Assembly: GCA_963712825.1 (NCBI GenBank) | Contig: CAVQJP010000023.1 | Location: 1 to 64,000, forward strand | Length of the DNA stretch: 64,000 nt | Direction: 5' to 3' | DNA from: AP-15 sp963712825 | GTDB taxonomy: Bacteria; Pseudomonadota; Alphaproteobacteria; ATCC43930; CGMCC-115725 | Shown here: in pieces, positions 53,685 to 62,860 of the stretch | Position numbering within the stretch: the stretch's first letter is position 1 | How the letters are laid out: every line of letters begins with the position of its first letter | Notes under the pieces: generated by a model | Told to the model about the DNA's origin: nothing | The model's input: the letters and a program-made list of their open reading frames with translations, nothing else | Databases searched by the model: none | Made by a program: the position numbers and the translations under genes

Positions 53685-55226
53685 ATGCCAGCCGAGAGAG
53701 TGTCGATGCGACGCGTACGCGAGATCCTGCGCCTGAAGCACGGCGGGGCGAGCGACCGGCAGATTGCCCGGTCGCTGAGCCTGGCGCGCAGCACCGTCGG
53801 GCTGAGCTTGGAGCGCGCCGCCGCAGCGGGGCTGCGCTGGCCGTTGCCGGCGACGCTGACCGATCGCGTGCTGCAGGCGATGCTGTATGCCGGCCACGGC
53901 AGCCAGCAAGGCACGCGGCGCAAGGCCGAGCCCGATTGGGTCTATGTCCATCACGAGCTGCGCCGGCCCGGCGTCACGCTGATGCTGCTGTGGGAGGAGT
54001 ACCGGCAGCGCGCGCCGGACGGCTATCGCTACAGCCGGTGGTGCGAGCTGTACCGCGCCTGGGAAGGCCGGCTGTCGCCAACGATGCGCCAGGCCCATCC
54101 CGCCGGCGAGCGCCTGTTTGTCGATTACGCCGGCCAGACCGTCGATCTGATCGAGCCCGGCAGCGGCGAGATCCGCCCGGCGCAGATCTTCGTCGCGGTG
54201 CTGGGCGCCTCCAATTACACCTACGCCGAAGCGACGCTGACCCAGAGCCTGCCGGATTGGATCGGCGCCCATGTTCGGGCGCTCGCGTTTATCGGCGGCG
54301 TACCGGCGCAGTTGGTGCCCGACAATCCGAAGGTCGGGGTCGACCGCGCCAATTGGTACGAGCCCGGCCTCAACCGCACCTATCTCGATATGGCGATGCA
54401 TTACGGCACCGCGATCCTGCCGACGCGCAGCAGAAAGCCGCGCGACAAGGCCAAGGTCGAGGTCGCCGTGCTGGTAGTCGAGCGCTGGATCCTGGCGCGG
54501 CTCAGAAACCGCCGCTTTTTCTCGCTCGCCGAGCTGAACCGGGCGATCGCCGAACTGGTTGTCGATCTCAACGCGCGGCCGATGCGCCGCCTTGGCATCA
54601 GCCGGCGCGATCTCTTCCTCGAACTCGATGCTCCGGCGCTGAAGGAGCTGCCGGCCGAGCCCTACGAGTATGCCGAATGGCGGCCACGCCGGGTCGGACG
54701 GGATTACCATGTCGACATCGACGGGCACTACTACTCGGTGCCGTATCGGCTGATCCGCGAACAGCTCGATGCGCGCATCACCGAGCGCACAATCGAGCTG
54801 TTCTGCAGGGGCGAACGCGTCGCGGTCCACCTCCGCGGCGGCGGCCGCGGCCGCCACACGACAATCCGCGAACATATGCCGAGCACGCACCGGCACTATG
54901 CCGATTGGACGATCGAGCGCATCCGCGCCGACGCGGCGGCGATCGGTCCGAGCACCGCCAAGTTGACCGCGCTGATCCTCGAAAGCCGGGCGCACCCCGA
55001 GCAGGGCTACCGGGCGTGCACCGGCATCCTGCGCCTGGCGCGCCATTACGGCGCTGCGCGGCTCGAGGCGGCCTGCGACCGCGGCCTCGACATCGGCGCC
55101 CGCTCCTACGGCTCAATCCAATCGATCCTCAAGCACGGTCTCGACCGGCGTCCGCCGCCCCGGCCGGCACAGGGCGAATTGTTGCCCGATCACCCCAACA
55201 TCCGCGGCCCCCGCTACTACCATTAA
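53685..55226 (+). CDS. istA: IS21 transposase IstA
   Basis: From ATG 53685 (MPAERVSMRRVREILRL) the protein has 513 residues. It contains an N-terminal helix-turn-helix (GGASDRQIARSLSLARSTVG), the integrase core with FVDYAGQTVDL, a second acidic patch in VPDNPKVGVDRANW and KAKVE, and a C-terminal DNA-binding beta domain (DIDGHYYSVPYRL). The open frame begins 23 codons earlier, but that part lies within the repeat region of the IS end. Intact. Confidence 0.95.
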   Translation: MPAERVSMRRVREILRLKHGGASDRQIARSLSLARSTVGLSLERAAAAGLRWPLPATLTDRVLQAMLYAGHGSQQGTRRKAEPDWVYVHHELRRPGVTLMLLWEEYRQRAPDGYRYSRWCELYRAWEGRLSPTMRQAHPAGERLFVDYAGQTVDLIEPGSGEIRPAQIFVAVLGASNYTYAEATLTQSLPDWIGAHVRALAFIGGVPAQLVPDNPKVGVDRANWYEPGLNRTYLDMAMHYGTAILPTRSRKPRDKAKVEVAVLVVERWILARLRNRRFFSLAELNRAIAELVVDLNARPMRRLGISRRDLFLELDAPALKELPAEPYEYAEWRPRRVGRDYHVDIDGHYYSVPYRLIREQLDARITERTIELFCRGERVAVHLRGGGRGRHTTIREHMPSTHRHYADWTIERIRADAAAIGPSTAKLTALILESRAHPEQGYRACTGILRLARHYGAARLEAACDRGLDIGARSYGSIQSILKHGLDRRPPPRPAQGELLPDHPNIRGPRYYH

Positions 55227-55244
55227 CCGGTTAGGAGATTGACA

Positions 55245-55988
55245 TTGCTGATGCATCCCACCCTCGACCAGCTTCACCAGCTGGGCCTTGCCGGCATGGC
55301 GCGCGCCTTTGTCGAACTCGAGGCAAACCCGACAAGCGCCGCCCTGTCGCATGCCGAATGGCTGGGTCTTCTGCTCGATCGCGAAGCCACCGAGCGTTAC
55401 GAACGACGCTTGCGAGCCCGGCTGCGCTATGCCCGGCTGCGCCACCAGGCGGCAGTCGAGGACGTCGATTATCGCGCCGCCCGCGGCCTCGATCGACCGT
55501 TGTTCCAGGCCTTGATCGCCGGCCGTTGGATCGAAGAGGCACAGAATTTGATTATCGAGGGGCCGGCCGGGGTCGGCAAAAGTTGGCTCGCTTGTGCCCT
55601 CGGCCACAAAGCCTGCCGCGACAACCGCTCGGTACTCTATCAGCGCTTTCCACGGATGTTCGGCGATCTCGCGCTGGCGCGCGGCGACGGCCGTTACCCG
55701 CGGCTGATGCGCGCCCTCGGCGGGGTCAAGCTCTTGATCCTCGACGATTGGGGCCTCGAACCGCTCGGCGCCGAGCAGCGCCACGACATGCTGGAGATCG
55801 TCGAGGACCGCTACGGCCGCGGTGCCACGCTGATCACCAGCCAGATCCCGGTCGACCGCTGGCATGACCTGATCGGCGAACCGACCCTTGCCGACGCCAT
55901 TCTCGATCGCATCATCCACAACGCCCATCGCCTGCAACTCACCGGCGACAGTCTGCGCAAGAAGGCGCCTCAAACCATCGCCGCTTGA
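55245..55988 (+). CDS. istB: IS21 ATPase IstB
   Basis: The 247-residue protein is the AAA+ helper of IS21 transposition, with Walker A GPAGVGKS at about 106-113 and Walker B LLILDDWGLEPL. I set the start at TTG 55245 because it gives the usual M-L-x-H-P-T start and places AGGAG seven bases upstream. An ATG at 55251 would be 13 bases away. It follows istA by 18 bases. Intact. Confidence 0.94.
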   Translation: MLMHPTLDQLHQLGLAGMARAFVELEANPTSAALSHAEWLGLLLDREATERYERRLRARLRYARLRHQAAVEDVDYRAARGLDRPLFQALIAGRWIEEAQNLIIEGPAGVGKSWLACALGHKACRDNRSVLYQRFPRMFGDLALARGDGRYPRLMRALGGVKLLILDDWGLEPLGAEQRHDMLEIVEDRYGRGATLITSQIPVDRWHDLIGEPTLADAILDRIIHNAHRLQLTGDSLRKKAPQTIAA

Positions 55989-56143
55989 CCCGATGCAACC
56001 GCTTGTGGAGAGATCACATCCGTCCAGCGGGCGCTCCGCCACCCCGGCCGACATCAATCGGAACGGCCGGCCGACTTCGATCGGAACAGGTGGCCGACAT
56101 CAATCGGAATGCCCGGCCGACATCGTCGGAATACGCACCTGGG

Positions 56144-56467
56144 AATGCGCGCGCCTGCGGAACCACGATGAACAATGTCGAGGCGATCGATACCGCCGCA
56201 CCGGTGCGCGGCTTCGAATTTGCAGCTGACTTCTGATCGCGCGTTCCCCCACCAGCTTTTGGGCGTCTCCCTCCCCCCGCCTAGGCGGGGTCGGTCCGCG
56301 TCCTATCCCCGCTACGCAGGGACGGGTAACGGCCGCTTCTGTAACCGGAGCCCTGCCGTCAAGCCCCTTCGAATTTAAGCTTCCGTACCGGGGCCGCTCA
56401 TTTACGAAGGAACGCTTGCGCGTTGGCCTCTGCCCTTAAGCGGACCTTTGGTCTGCGAGAGGGAACG
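56144..56467. other. Flank of IS21; a 22-codon frame and a palindrome
   Basis: There is no supported gene of useful length. A 22-codon frame (56168-56236, MNNVEAIDTAAPVRGFEF) may be the end or start of something lost. CCCCGCCTAGGCGGGG at 56275-56290 is a perfect palindrome that could act as terminator for the methyltransferase gene, which ends at 56468 on the minus strand. Confidence 0.4.
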
Positions 56468-57289
56468 TCAGGCTGACCCAGCAGCGATCAAGACCTCCAG
56501 GCTCATTGTGAGAGGCCGGTTCGAGCCCGACGGAGATAATCGTGCCTTGACCTCCTCCCGCACGGCGCAGCGATCAGCTTTGGGGAGCGCCTTATAGGCC
56601 TGCGGCATCGATCCCATCCCAGCCTCGATCGGATCCCAATATTCTTCGAAGCTGCCGAACGTGTCAGCTTGTCGCAGCCGCTCCACCCGAACGTCGCGGA
56701 ACCCCGCAGAATCAAACATGCGTTGCAGCCGGTTCGCCTCCGCCAAGGCGAACGTCAAATGCAGCAACTCCCGTTGCCCAGGCAAATACCGGGCGAGTGC
56801 GGCAGCCAGAACGCCCCACATCGGCGCGCGCTCAGGAGTGGAGACCACGCAGACCGCGGCACGGCGGCCACCTCGCAGCACCCGGCGGAACTCCGTCAAC
56901 CCGCGTGCCGGATCGGGGAAGAACTGCAGCCCGAGCTGGCACAATACGGCGTCAAAAGAGCCGTCATCAAAAGGCAGCGCCCGGCCATCCGCCGCCACCG
57001 CGCAGAACGACGGATCGTTCAACCGCTGACGTGCACCGATCAACATGGCGGGCGCGATATCCAGCCCAACGACGAGGCCTCCTCTGCCGGTGATCGGAAG
57101 CGCCGGCAAGGCCGCCTCGCCGGTTCCGGTCGAGACGTCAAGCACCCGCGAACCGGGGGCCACTTCGGCAGCGGCAAGCACCGCCGGGACGAACAGCCGC
57201 GACCAGCGGCCGATGTAGCGGTCGTAGGCCGCCAAATCCGCCGCCCGCCCCGCCGCGACATGCAACCCGGGCGCAAAACTGCTGCTCAC
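56468..57289 (-). CDS. Class I SAM-dependent methyltransferase
   Basis: The 273-residue protein has the Rossmann methyltransferase motifs: motif I VLDVSTGTGEAA at about 49-60, GLDIAPAML, then AVAADGRALPFDDGSFDAVL, FPDPARGLTEFRRVLRGG and a C-terminal cap. It resembles the UbiE/Coq5-like group acting on small molecules. The substrate is unknown. It is divergent from the flavin monooxygenase gene at 57430, with which it could share a control region of about 140 bases. Intact. Confidence 0.9.
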   Translation of the reverse strand: MSSSFAPGLHVAAGRAADLAAYDRYIGRWSRLFVPAVLAAAEVAPGSRVLDVSTGTGEAALPALPITGRGGLVVGLDIAPAMLIGARQRLNDPSFCAVAADGRALPFDDGSFDAVLCQLGLQFFPDPARGLTEFRRVLRGGRRAAVCVVSTPERAPMWGVLAAALARYLPGQRELLHLTFALAEANRLQRMFDSAGFRDVRVERLRQADTFGSFEEYWDPIEAGMGSMPQAYKALPKADRCAVREEVKARLSPSGSNRPLTMSLEVLIAAGSA

Positions 57290-57429
57290 GGCGCCACCCC
57301 GGCCTCGTTCCTAACCTATGATCATGGACGATTATCCCGGTTCGGTGCACGACATCTGTTAGCGTTGTCGGCGCAAATCTTGGCGCTGGTTTTGCGGAGG
57401 ATCGGTCAGTCCGAAAGGGAGGGCGAGCG

Positions 57430-58731
57430 ATGCGCGACCGGAAGATGCACCTGTTGGCTTACGTCAAAACCGGCCCGACGGCACAGCTCGCCGGCGCATG
57501 GCGCCATCCGGAGGCCGATCTCGACGATATTTTCAGGCCGGAGCGCTATGAGCACATGGCCCGGGTGCTCGAAGCGGCTCGTTTCGACGGGTGCTTTTTC
57601 GCCGACACGCTGGGCCTTCCCGACGTCTACAAGGGCAGCTTCGATACCTACCTGCGCGAGGGCGGCCAGCTTTCCTATCTCGACCCGATGATGGTGCTGC
57701 CGGTGATGGCGCGGGCGACAAATCATCTGGGGCTCGGCGCGACGCTGTCGACGACCTTCTTTAATCCCTATCACCTGGCCCGCATGTTGGCCTCGCTCGA
57801 TCACCTGTCGCGGGGTCGCGCCTGCTGGAATGTCGTCACATCGACGATGGATTTCGAGGCGCGCAACTTTGGGCTCGGCGCGCTGCCGGCGAAAGATTCG
57901 CGCTACGATCGGGCGGATGAAGTCGTCGAGGCGTGCTGCGCGCTGTGGGACTGCTGGCAGGACGACGCCCTGGTCATGGACAAGGCGAGCGGCCTGTTCA
58001 TCGATCCGGCAAAGGTGCGTTATGCCGATTACGAGGGTCGCCATGTGCGCACCCGAGGCCCGCTGACGGTGCCGCGCAGTCCGCAAGGGCGGCCGGTGCT
58101 GATGCAAGCCGGCGCTTCGCCGCGCGGCCGCGACTTTGCCGCGCGCTGGGCCGAGGCGATCTTCTGTTCGTCGGGCAGCAAGGAGGACGCCACCGAATTC
58201 TATGCCGACATCAAGACGCGCATGGCTCGGTTCGATCGCGTCCCGGGTGACTGCACGATCTGCACTTCGATGACCATTGTCCTCGGCGAGACCGAGGCGA
58301 TCGCGCGGGAGAAGGCGGAATACCTGCTGTCGCTGGTGCCGCTCGAAATGGTGCTGGCCACGAATTCGGCGATGCTCGGCGCCGATCTGAGCACGACAGG
58401 GAATGAGGATGATCTGACCCGCAACAAGGGTCACCAGGGGCACGGCGGCCTGGAGGAGCGCATCCGCCAAACGATGCGGGCAGAGGGCATCACCTTCGCC
58501 GAGGCGATACGCAGGCCGCGCAACCTTATCGTCGGCACGCCCGCGACGATCGCCGACTACATGCAGGATTTATTCGAAGCGGAAGCCTGTGACGGGTTTG
58601 TGCTGACGCCGACGATCTCGCCCGTCATGTGGGAGGAATTCGCCCGCATGCTGACGCCCGAACTGCAGCGGCGTCGTTTGCTGCGCACCGATTATGAGGG
58701 CGCCACGATGCGTGAGAACCTGAGGAGCTGA
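57430..58731 (+). CDS. LLM-class FMN-dependent monooxygenase
   Basis: The 433-residue protein has the bacterial luciferase-like TIM barrel of the NtaA/SnaA/DszA subfamily: MHLLAYVKTGPTAQLAGAW, ARFDGCFFADTLGLPD, LGATLSTTFFNPYHLAR, LDHLSRGRACWNVVTS, GRPVLMQAGASPRGRDFA and FVLTPTISPVMWEEF. Such enzymes use reduced FMN to oxidise chelators, sulfonates or sulfur heterocycles. The flavin reductase partner is not seen nearby. Start at ATG 57430 after an AGGGAG(GG) site. Intact. Confidence 0.93.
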   Translation: MRDRKMHLLAYVKTGPTAQLAGAWRHPEADLDDIFRPERYEHMARVLEAARFDGCFFADTLGLPDVYKGSFDTYLREGGQLSYLDPMMVLPVMARATNHLGLGATLSTTFFNPYHLARMLASLDHLSRGRACWNVVTSTMDFEARNFGLGALPAKDSRYDRADEVVEACCALWDCWQDDALVMDKASGLFIDPAKVRYADYEGRHVRTRGPLTVPRSPQGRPVLMQAGASPRGRDFAARWAEAIFCSSGSKEDATEFYADIKTRMARFDRVPGDCTICTSMTIVLGETEAIAREKAEYLLSLVPLEMVLATNSAMLGADLSTTGNEDDLTRNKGHQGHGGLEERIRQTMRAEGITFAEAIRRPRNLIVGTPATIADYMQDLFEAEACDGFVLTPTISPVMWEEFARMLTPELQRRRLLRTDYEGATMRENLRS

Positions 58732-58798
58732 CCAGGGCGGTCGGCCCGCCAGGGTCAGGGTCTGGGTCAGGGTCGGGCGAAACCGCGCTATTTCGGCG

Positions 58799-58832
58799 GT
58801 CAACCGTAATCGAGAATCCGATTACGGTTGAC
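58799..58832. terminator. Perfect 14-bp inverted repeat with 6-base loop
   Basis: GTCAACCGTAATCG and its exact complement flank AGAATC, 67 bases after the monooxygenase stop. The AT-containing symmetric arms could equally be a regulator site for the next gene. A repeat of GGGTCAGGGTCTGGGTCAGG lies just before it (58752-58774). Confidence 0.55.
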
Positions 58833-59100
58833 TGGCGCGACGGAACCGTCTGCACGAGATCGGCGCTATTCATGGTCGCGCAAGCCGCGATCGTTACTCG
58901 ACAGCCGGTGAACGCAGGAGAGTTGCGGCAGGGTCGACCGCATCTTGAAAGGCCATCTGCCGGGCCGAAGCGGGGCCACCAGGTCCCGGACTCTGATCCG
59001 CCGGGAATTAAGTCGGCTGTCGATTGCCGCGTCGTCTGATGCTAAAGCCTATGACGGGCGCCGCCCTGTGAAAGTGCGCGCGACAGCGGAGAGCAAAAAC

Positions 59101-60264
59101 ATGACAGCTGCCGGAGCAACCGACTTCGACATTGCCACGTTGCGGGCTCGACGCACCAACAAGTGGCACAAGTTTCCACCTGACGTGCTGCCAGCGTGGG
59201 TCGCCGACATGGATTTTGGCGTGGCGTCATCGATCACCGCCGCGCTGACGCGCCTGACACAGAACCAGGAATATGGCTATGCGGCGCGCGAGGGCGTGCT
59301 GGCCGAGGCCTTTGTCCGCCGCATGGAGCGGCGCTTCGGCTGGCACACGGATCCCGCCGACACACTCGCGGTCGGTGATCTGGTGCAGGCCAGCTTTTCC
59401 TCGGTCATGGCGTTCAGCGAGCCGGGGGATGGGATTCTGTTGCAGCTTCCTTCATATCCGCCATTCATGCGCGCGATCGAGGACACGGGCCGTCGCCTGA
59501 TCCCCAACCCGATGCGCGACGACGGCACGCGGTGGGTGCTCGACCTCGCCGCGTACGAGGCGGCCCCCGATCCGCGCACGCGCGTGCTGATATTCTGCCA
59601 CCCGCAGAACCCGACCGGGCGAGCCTTCAGCCGGGCGGAACTAGAGGCGGTGGCGGCATTCGCGATCCGTCATGATCTGGTGGTGGTATCCGACGAGATT
59701 CATGCGGACATCGTCTACCCCGGCAACAGGCATATTCCGCTGGCGTCGCTGCATCCGGAGATCGCCGCCCGCACCATTACCATCACCTCGGCGACCAAGA
59801 GCTTCAACATCCCGGCACTGCGCTGCGCTGTCATGCACTTTGGCAGCCCAGAACTGAAGGGGCGCTTTGGACGCCGCATCCCGTCACGATTGCTCGGCTC
59901 ACCAGGCGTGACGGGTGTCGATGCCACCGTCGCGGCCTGGGACGACGGACAGAACTGGCTGGACGAGATTCTCGCACAGTTGCGCGCGAACCGCGATTGG
60001 CTGGCGCACACCATCGAAGCCGACCTTCCGGGCGTGACGATGCGGGTGCCCGAGGCGACGTATCTGGCCTGGCTCGACTGTCGCGCCCTGGACCTGCCGT
60101 GCTCCGCTGGGGAGTTCTTCCTGGATCATGCGAGGGTCGGGCTGAATTTTGGCGGGACGTTTGGGGCGGAATACACTGGCTTCGCGCGGCTGAATTTCGC
60201 GACGCCGGCGCCGATTCTGGAGCAGATTGTTACGCGAATGGTGGAGTCGGTGCGCAGGCGGTGA
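59101..60264 (+). CDS. PLP-dependent C-S lyase/aminotransferase (MalY/PatB type)
   Basis: I choose ATG 59101 (MTAAGATDFDIATLRARR), since family proteins start with FD...RR.T.K. The 387 residues show LPAWVADMDFGVASSI, GVLAEAFVRRMERRFGW, FCHPQNPTGRAF, VVSDEIHADIVYPG, the PLP lysine near residue 233 in SATKSFNIPALR, and GLNFGGTFGAEYTGFARLN. MalY/PatB enzymes cleave cystathionine or other C-S substrates to pyruvate, ammonia and a thiol. It lies after the flavin monooxygenase gene and may act in the same sulfur-related pathway. Intact. Confidence 0.93.
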   Translation: MTAAGATDFDIATLRARRTNKWHKFPPDVLPAWVADMDFGVASSITAALTRLTQNQEYGYAAREGVLAEAFVRRMERRFGWHTDPADTLAVGDLVQASFSSVMAFSEPGDGILLQLPSYPPFMRAIEDTGRRLIPNPMRDDGTRWVLDLAAYEAAPDPRTRVLIFCHPQNPTGRAFSRAELEAVAAFAIRHDLVVVSDEIHADIVYPGNRHIPLASLHPEIAARTITITSATKSFNIPALRCAVMHFGSPELKGRFGRRIPSRLLGSPGVTGVDATVAAWDDGQNWLDEILAQLRANRDWLAHTIEADLPGVTMRVPEATYLAWLDCRALDLPCSAGEFFLDHARVGLNFGGTFGAEYTGFARLNFATPAPILEQIVTRMVESVRRR

Positions 60265-60479
60265 GGAGAAGTTAGCCGCGGGTGTCGTGGTGGGCTATCC
60301 CTTCCGCGGCCGCCGTCCAAGCAGTGGAACGCGTTGACGATCACACCGCCTCATTTCAGAGTGGGAGTATTCTACTCGACCCAGGAACTCCAGTGAGCAG
60401 CAGAGATAGAGATTTTCGTCCGACCTGCGGCCGTGGGTTCGACGACGACAACGTCGAAACACCTCGGCGGGCTTTGGAT

Positions 60480-62081
60480 CTACACCGGGGTATTCAGCAT
60501 CATCTCTGCAGCCTTTTCACCGATCATGATCGACGGCGCATTGGTATTGCCCGATGTCAGCGTCGGCATGATCGAGGCGTCGGCGACCCGCAGGCCCGCA
60601 ATGCCGTGGACGCGAAGCTGGGCATCGACGACTGCCATCGGGTCGGACCCCATCTTGCAGGTGCCGACCGGGTGGTAGGTGGTTTCTGCGGCCTGCTTCA
60701 CCCAGTCGAGGATTTCGTCATCGGTGGTCCGATCGAACCCCGGCGCGATTTCGTCCACCTGAAAGGGGGTCATCGCGGGGGCGGTCATGATCGCGCAGGC
60801 GACGCGGACGGCGCGCACGGTCAGCTCCGCATCGGGCGGCGACGACAGAAAATTGAAATTGATCGCCGGCGGTCTGCGCGCGTCGGCCGCGGTGATGTGA
60901 ACGTGTCCCTTGCTCTCCGGGCGCATCGCGTGGGCATAAAGGGTCAGACCTGACCGCCGCGATATCCTCGGGCCTCGCGGGCTGGGCTCGGTCAGCATCG
61001 GGATCCAGCCCAGCATCAGGTCCGGCGCCTCCAGGCCCTCGCGCGAGCGCACGAACGCGCGGATCGGGGCGCCGGTCATCGCCAGCATGCCCTGCCGGAA
61101 CAGCATGTAGCGCAGCACCTGGTGCGCCAGACCGACGCCACGCCCCCGGTCGTTGAAGGTGATACCTTTTTTGCCGACCAGCCAGCGGGTACGCGGAACG
61201 TAATGGTCGCGCAGGTTCTCGCCGACACCGGGCAGCTCATGGCGCACCTCGATGCCGAGTTTGCGCAAGCGTTCGGGCTGGCCGATGCCGGATAACTCCA
61301 GCAATTGCGGCGAGTTGAACGCGCCGGCGCTGACCACCACCGCGCGCCCCGTCCGAGCCTCACGCACCTCGCCGGCGACGGAATAGCGGACGCCCGCGCA
61401 GCGCTTCCCGTCGAGCATCAGCCCTTCGGTCAAGGCCTCGGTCTCAATCCGCAGGTTCCGGCGGTTGCGGACCGGATCGAGATAGCACCGCGCCGTACTC
61501 ATGCGGCGGCCGCCGGCAATCGTCGCCTGGCTCATCGCGATGCCGTCTTGGCTGGCGCCGTTGTAATCCGGGTTGTACCGGATGCCGACCTGCGCCGCCG
61601 CGTTGATGATCGTCGCGAAAAGCGGATCGCGCGGTTCCGGGTTGGTGACGCGCAACGGGCCCTCGCGGCCGCGAAAGGCATCGTTGCCCTCGCCGAAATA
61701 ACTTTCCATGCGCTTGAAGAAAGGCAGGACTTCTGTGTAGCTCCAGCCCCGGTTGCCCAGCTGCGCCCAGGTGTCGAAGTCCTGGGCCTGGCCGCGGACA
61801 AACACCATTCCGTTAATCGAGCTGGAACCGCCGAGCAATTTGCCGCGCGGCACCGGTAGCCGGCGGCCATTTGTGCTCGGCTCGGGCTCGGAGGAATAGA
61901 GCCAGTTGGCGGCAGGATTGGTGATCAGCCGGGCCATTCCGATCGGGATAGGGGACCAGGGATGGCTCGCCCGCCCGGCTTCAAGCAACAACACCTCGTT
62001 GCGCGGGTCTGCCGACAGTCGGTTCGCGACGGCCGCGCCGGACGAACCGGCGCCGACAACAATGTAATCGTAGGCTTGCAT
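60480..62081 (-). CDS. GMC-family FAD oxidoreductase
   Basis: The 533-residue protein has the FAD-binding start YDYIVVGAGSSGAAVANRL, GMC signature 1 (PRGKLLGGSSSINGMVF), GMC signature 2 (GAFNSPQLLELSGIG) and the C-terminal active site TYHPVGTCKMGSDP with the catalytic His. It resembles choline dehydrogenase and alcohol dehydrogenases acting on primary alcohols. The substrate cannot be assigned. It converges with the MalY/PatB gene. Upstream lies a truncated IS256 element. Intact. Confidence 0.95.
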   Translation of the reverse strand: MQAYDYIVVGAGSSGAAVANRLSADPRNEVLLLEAGRASHPWSPIPIGMARLITNPAANWLYSSEPEPSTNGRRLPVPRGKLLGGSSSINGMVFVRGQAQDFDTWAQLGNRGWSYTEVLPFFKRMESYFGEGNDAFRGREGPLRVTNPEPRDPLFATIINAAAQVGIRYNPDYNGASQDGIAMSQATIAGGRRMSTARCYLDPVRNRRNLRIETEALTEGLMLDGKRCAGVRYSVAGEVREARTGRAVVVSAGAFNSPQLLELSGIGQPERLRKLGIEVRHELPGVGENLRDHYVPRTRWLVGKKGITFNDRGRGVGLAHQVLRYMLFRQGMLAMTGAPIRAFVRSREGLEAPDLMLGWIPMLTEPSPRGPRISRRSGLTLYAHAMRPESKGHVHITAADARRPPAINFNFLSSPPDAELTVRAVRVACAIMTAPAMTPFQVDEIAPGFDRTTDDEILDWVKQAAETTYHPVGTCKMGSDPMAVVDAQLRVHGIAGLRVADASIMPTLTSGNTNAPSIMIGEKAAEMMLNTPV

Positions 62082-62142
62082 GTCCGCTTGGCCCGCTCTC
62101 AGCTTTCGACGCCCTCTGATCAGCCACTATGCCAAAGCGCGA

Positions 62143-62691
62143 TCAAGCACGCCAATGCTCGCCACGACGCATTCCGCGCTCCGCCACGCGCACCTTCACA
62201 TAAGTGGCATCGAGCCAGAGATACGGCCAATCGCCTTCCACCGGCCGGTTGAGGAAGGTGTGCACCTTGTCGTCGATCTCGCCGCACAGCCGAGAGACCT
62301 GGCTCTTGGCGATGCCGGTCATGCCCATCGCCTGGACCAGCGCGTCGACCGAGCGGGTCGAAACACCCTGGATGCAGGCTTCCTGGATGACCGCCGTCAG
62401 CGCCTTCTCGGCCATCCGGCGCGGCTCGAGAAAGCCCGGGAAGTAGCTGTCCTTTCTGAGCCGGGGGATGCGCAGTTCGACGGTGCCGGCGCGGGTCTCC
62501 CAGTCGCGATCGCGGTAGCCGTTGCGCCAAGTGAGCCGTTCTGGGCTGCGCTCGCCATGGCCGGCACCGGTCAGCCCGGCAACCTCGAGCTCCATCAGCC
62601 GGTGCGCCGTGAAGCCGATCATCTCGCGCAGCAGATCGGCATCGGAACTCTTCTCCAGCAGAGCGCGAAGGCTCATCATCTCGTCGGTCAT
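62143..62691 (-). pseudogene. IS256-family transposase, N-terminal half only
   Basis: ATG 62691 (MTDEMMSLRALLEKSS) starts a 182-residue frame with the Mutator/IS256 pattern: DLLREMIGFTAHRLMELEV, WRNGYRDRDWETRAGTVEL, ACIQGVSTRSVDALVQAMG and the first catalytic Asp in LWLDATYVKVR. Full proteins have about 400 residues. Here the sequence ends after about 15 unrelated residues near 62175, so the catalytic core is cut off. The element's left part was lost, perhaps by the event that placed the GMC gene next to it. Confidence 0.85.
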
Positions 62692-62757
62692 CGTCGGGTC
62701 CTCGGTTCGGTTGAACGGTGCCAACCAAACCCTACCGGCGATTCACGATGACCACCG

Positions 62758-62823
62758 CTGTGGATAAGTAGCCCGCCGCCGCCAAACTCTTGGCGGTCGC
62801 TGCGACGGGCTACTTACCCACAG
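62758..62823. repeat. Nested inverted repeat at the IS256 fragment's outer side
   Basis: CTGTGGATAAGTAGCCCG (62758-62775) is matched by its complement at 62806-62823 with one mismatch. Inside it CCGCCAA pairs with TTGGCGG around ACTC. The outer arm contains TGTGGATAA, the complement of the consensus DnaA box. It lies 67 bases before the transposase start, and could be the element's leader or a separate repeat. Confidence 0.6.
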
Positions 62824-62860
62824 CTCCTACACAACTCCAAGGGACACGACCTTCCGTCCG

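Larger units (their letters stand above)
53534..56137 (+). mobile_element. IS21-family insertion sequence with 6-bp target duplication
   Basis: The element is about 2604 bp and runs from TGCATATTCCG at 53534 to CGGAATACGCA at 56137. Its ends are inverted and carry multiple copies of a unit resembling ATTCCGATTTGATGTCGGCC (at least three on the left and four on the right), which are the repeated transposase sites of IS21. CCTGGG stands outside both ends (53528-53533 and 56138-56143). It carries istA and istB, both intact. The element appears complete and possibly active. Confidence 0.92.

Noticed and set aside
53484..55046. Minus-strand frame of 520 residues inside istA
   Set aside because: It is antisense to the intact transposase gene, with no recognisable domain.
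56168..56236. 22-codon frame next to the IS21 right end as a gene
   Set aside because: It is too short, with no motif and no clear ribosome site. It may be a remnant of interrupted sequence.
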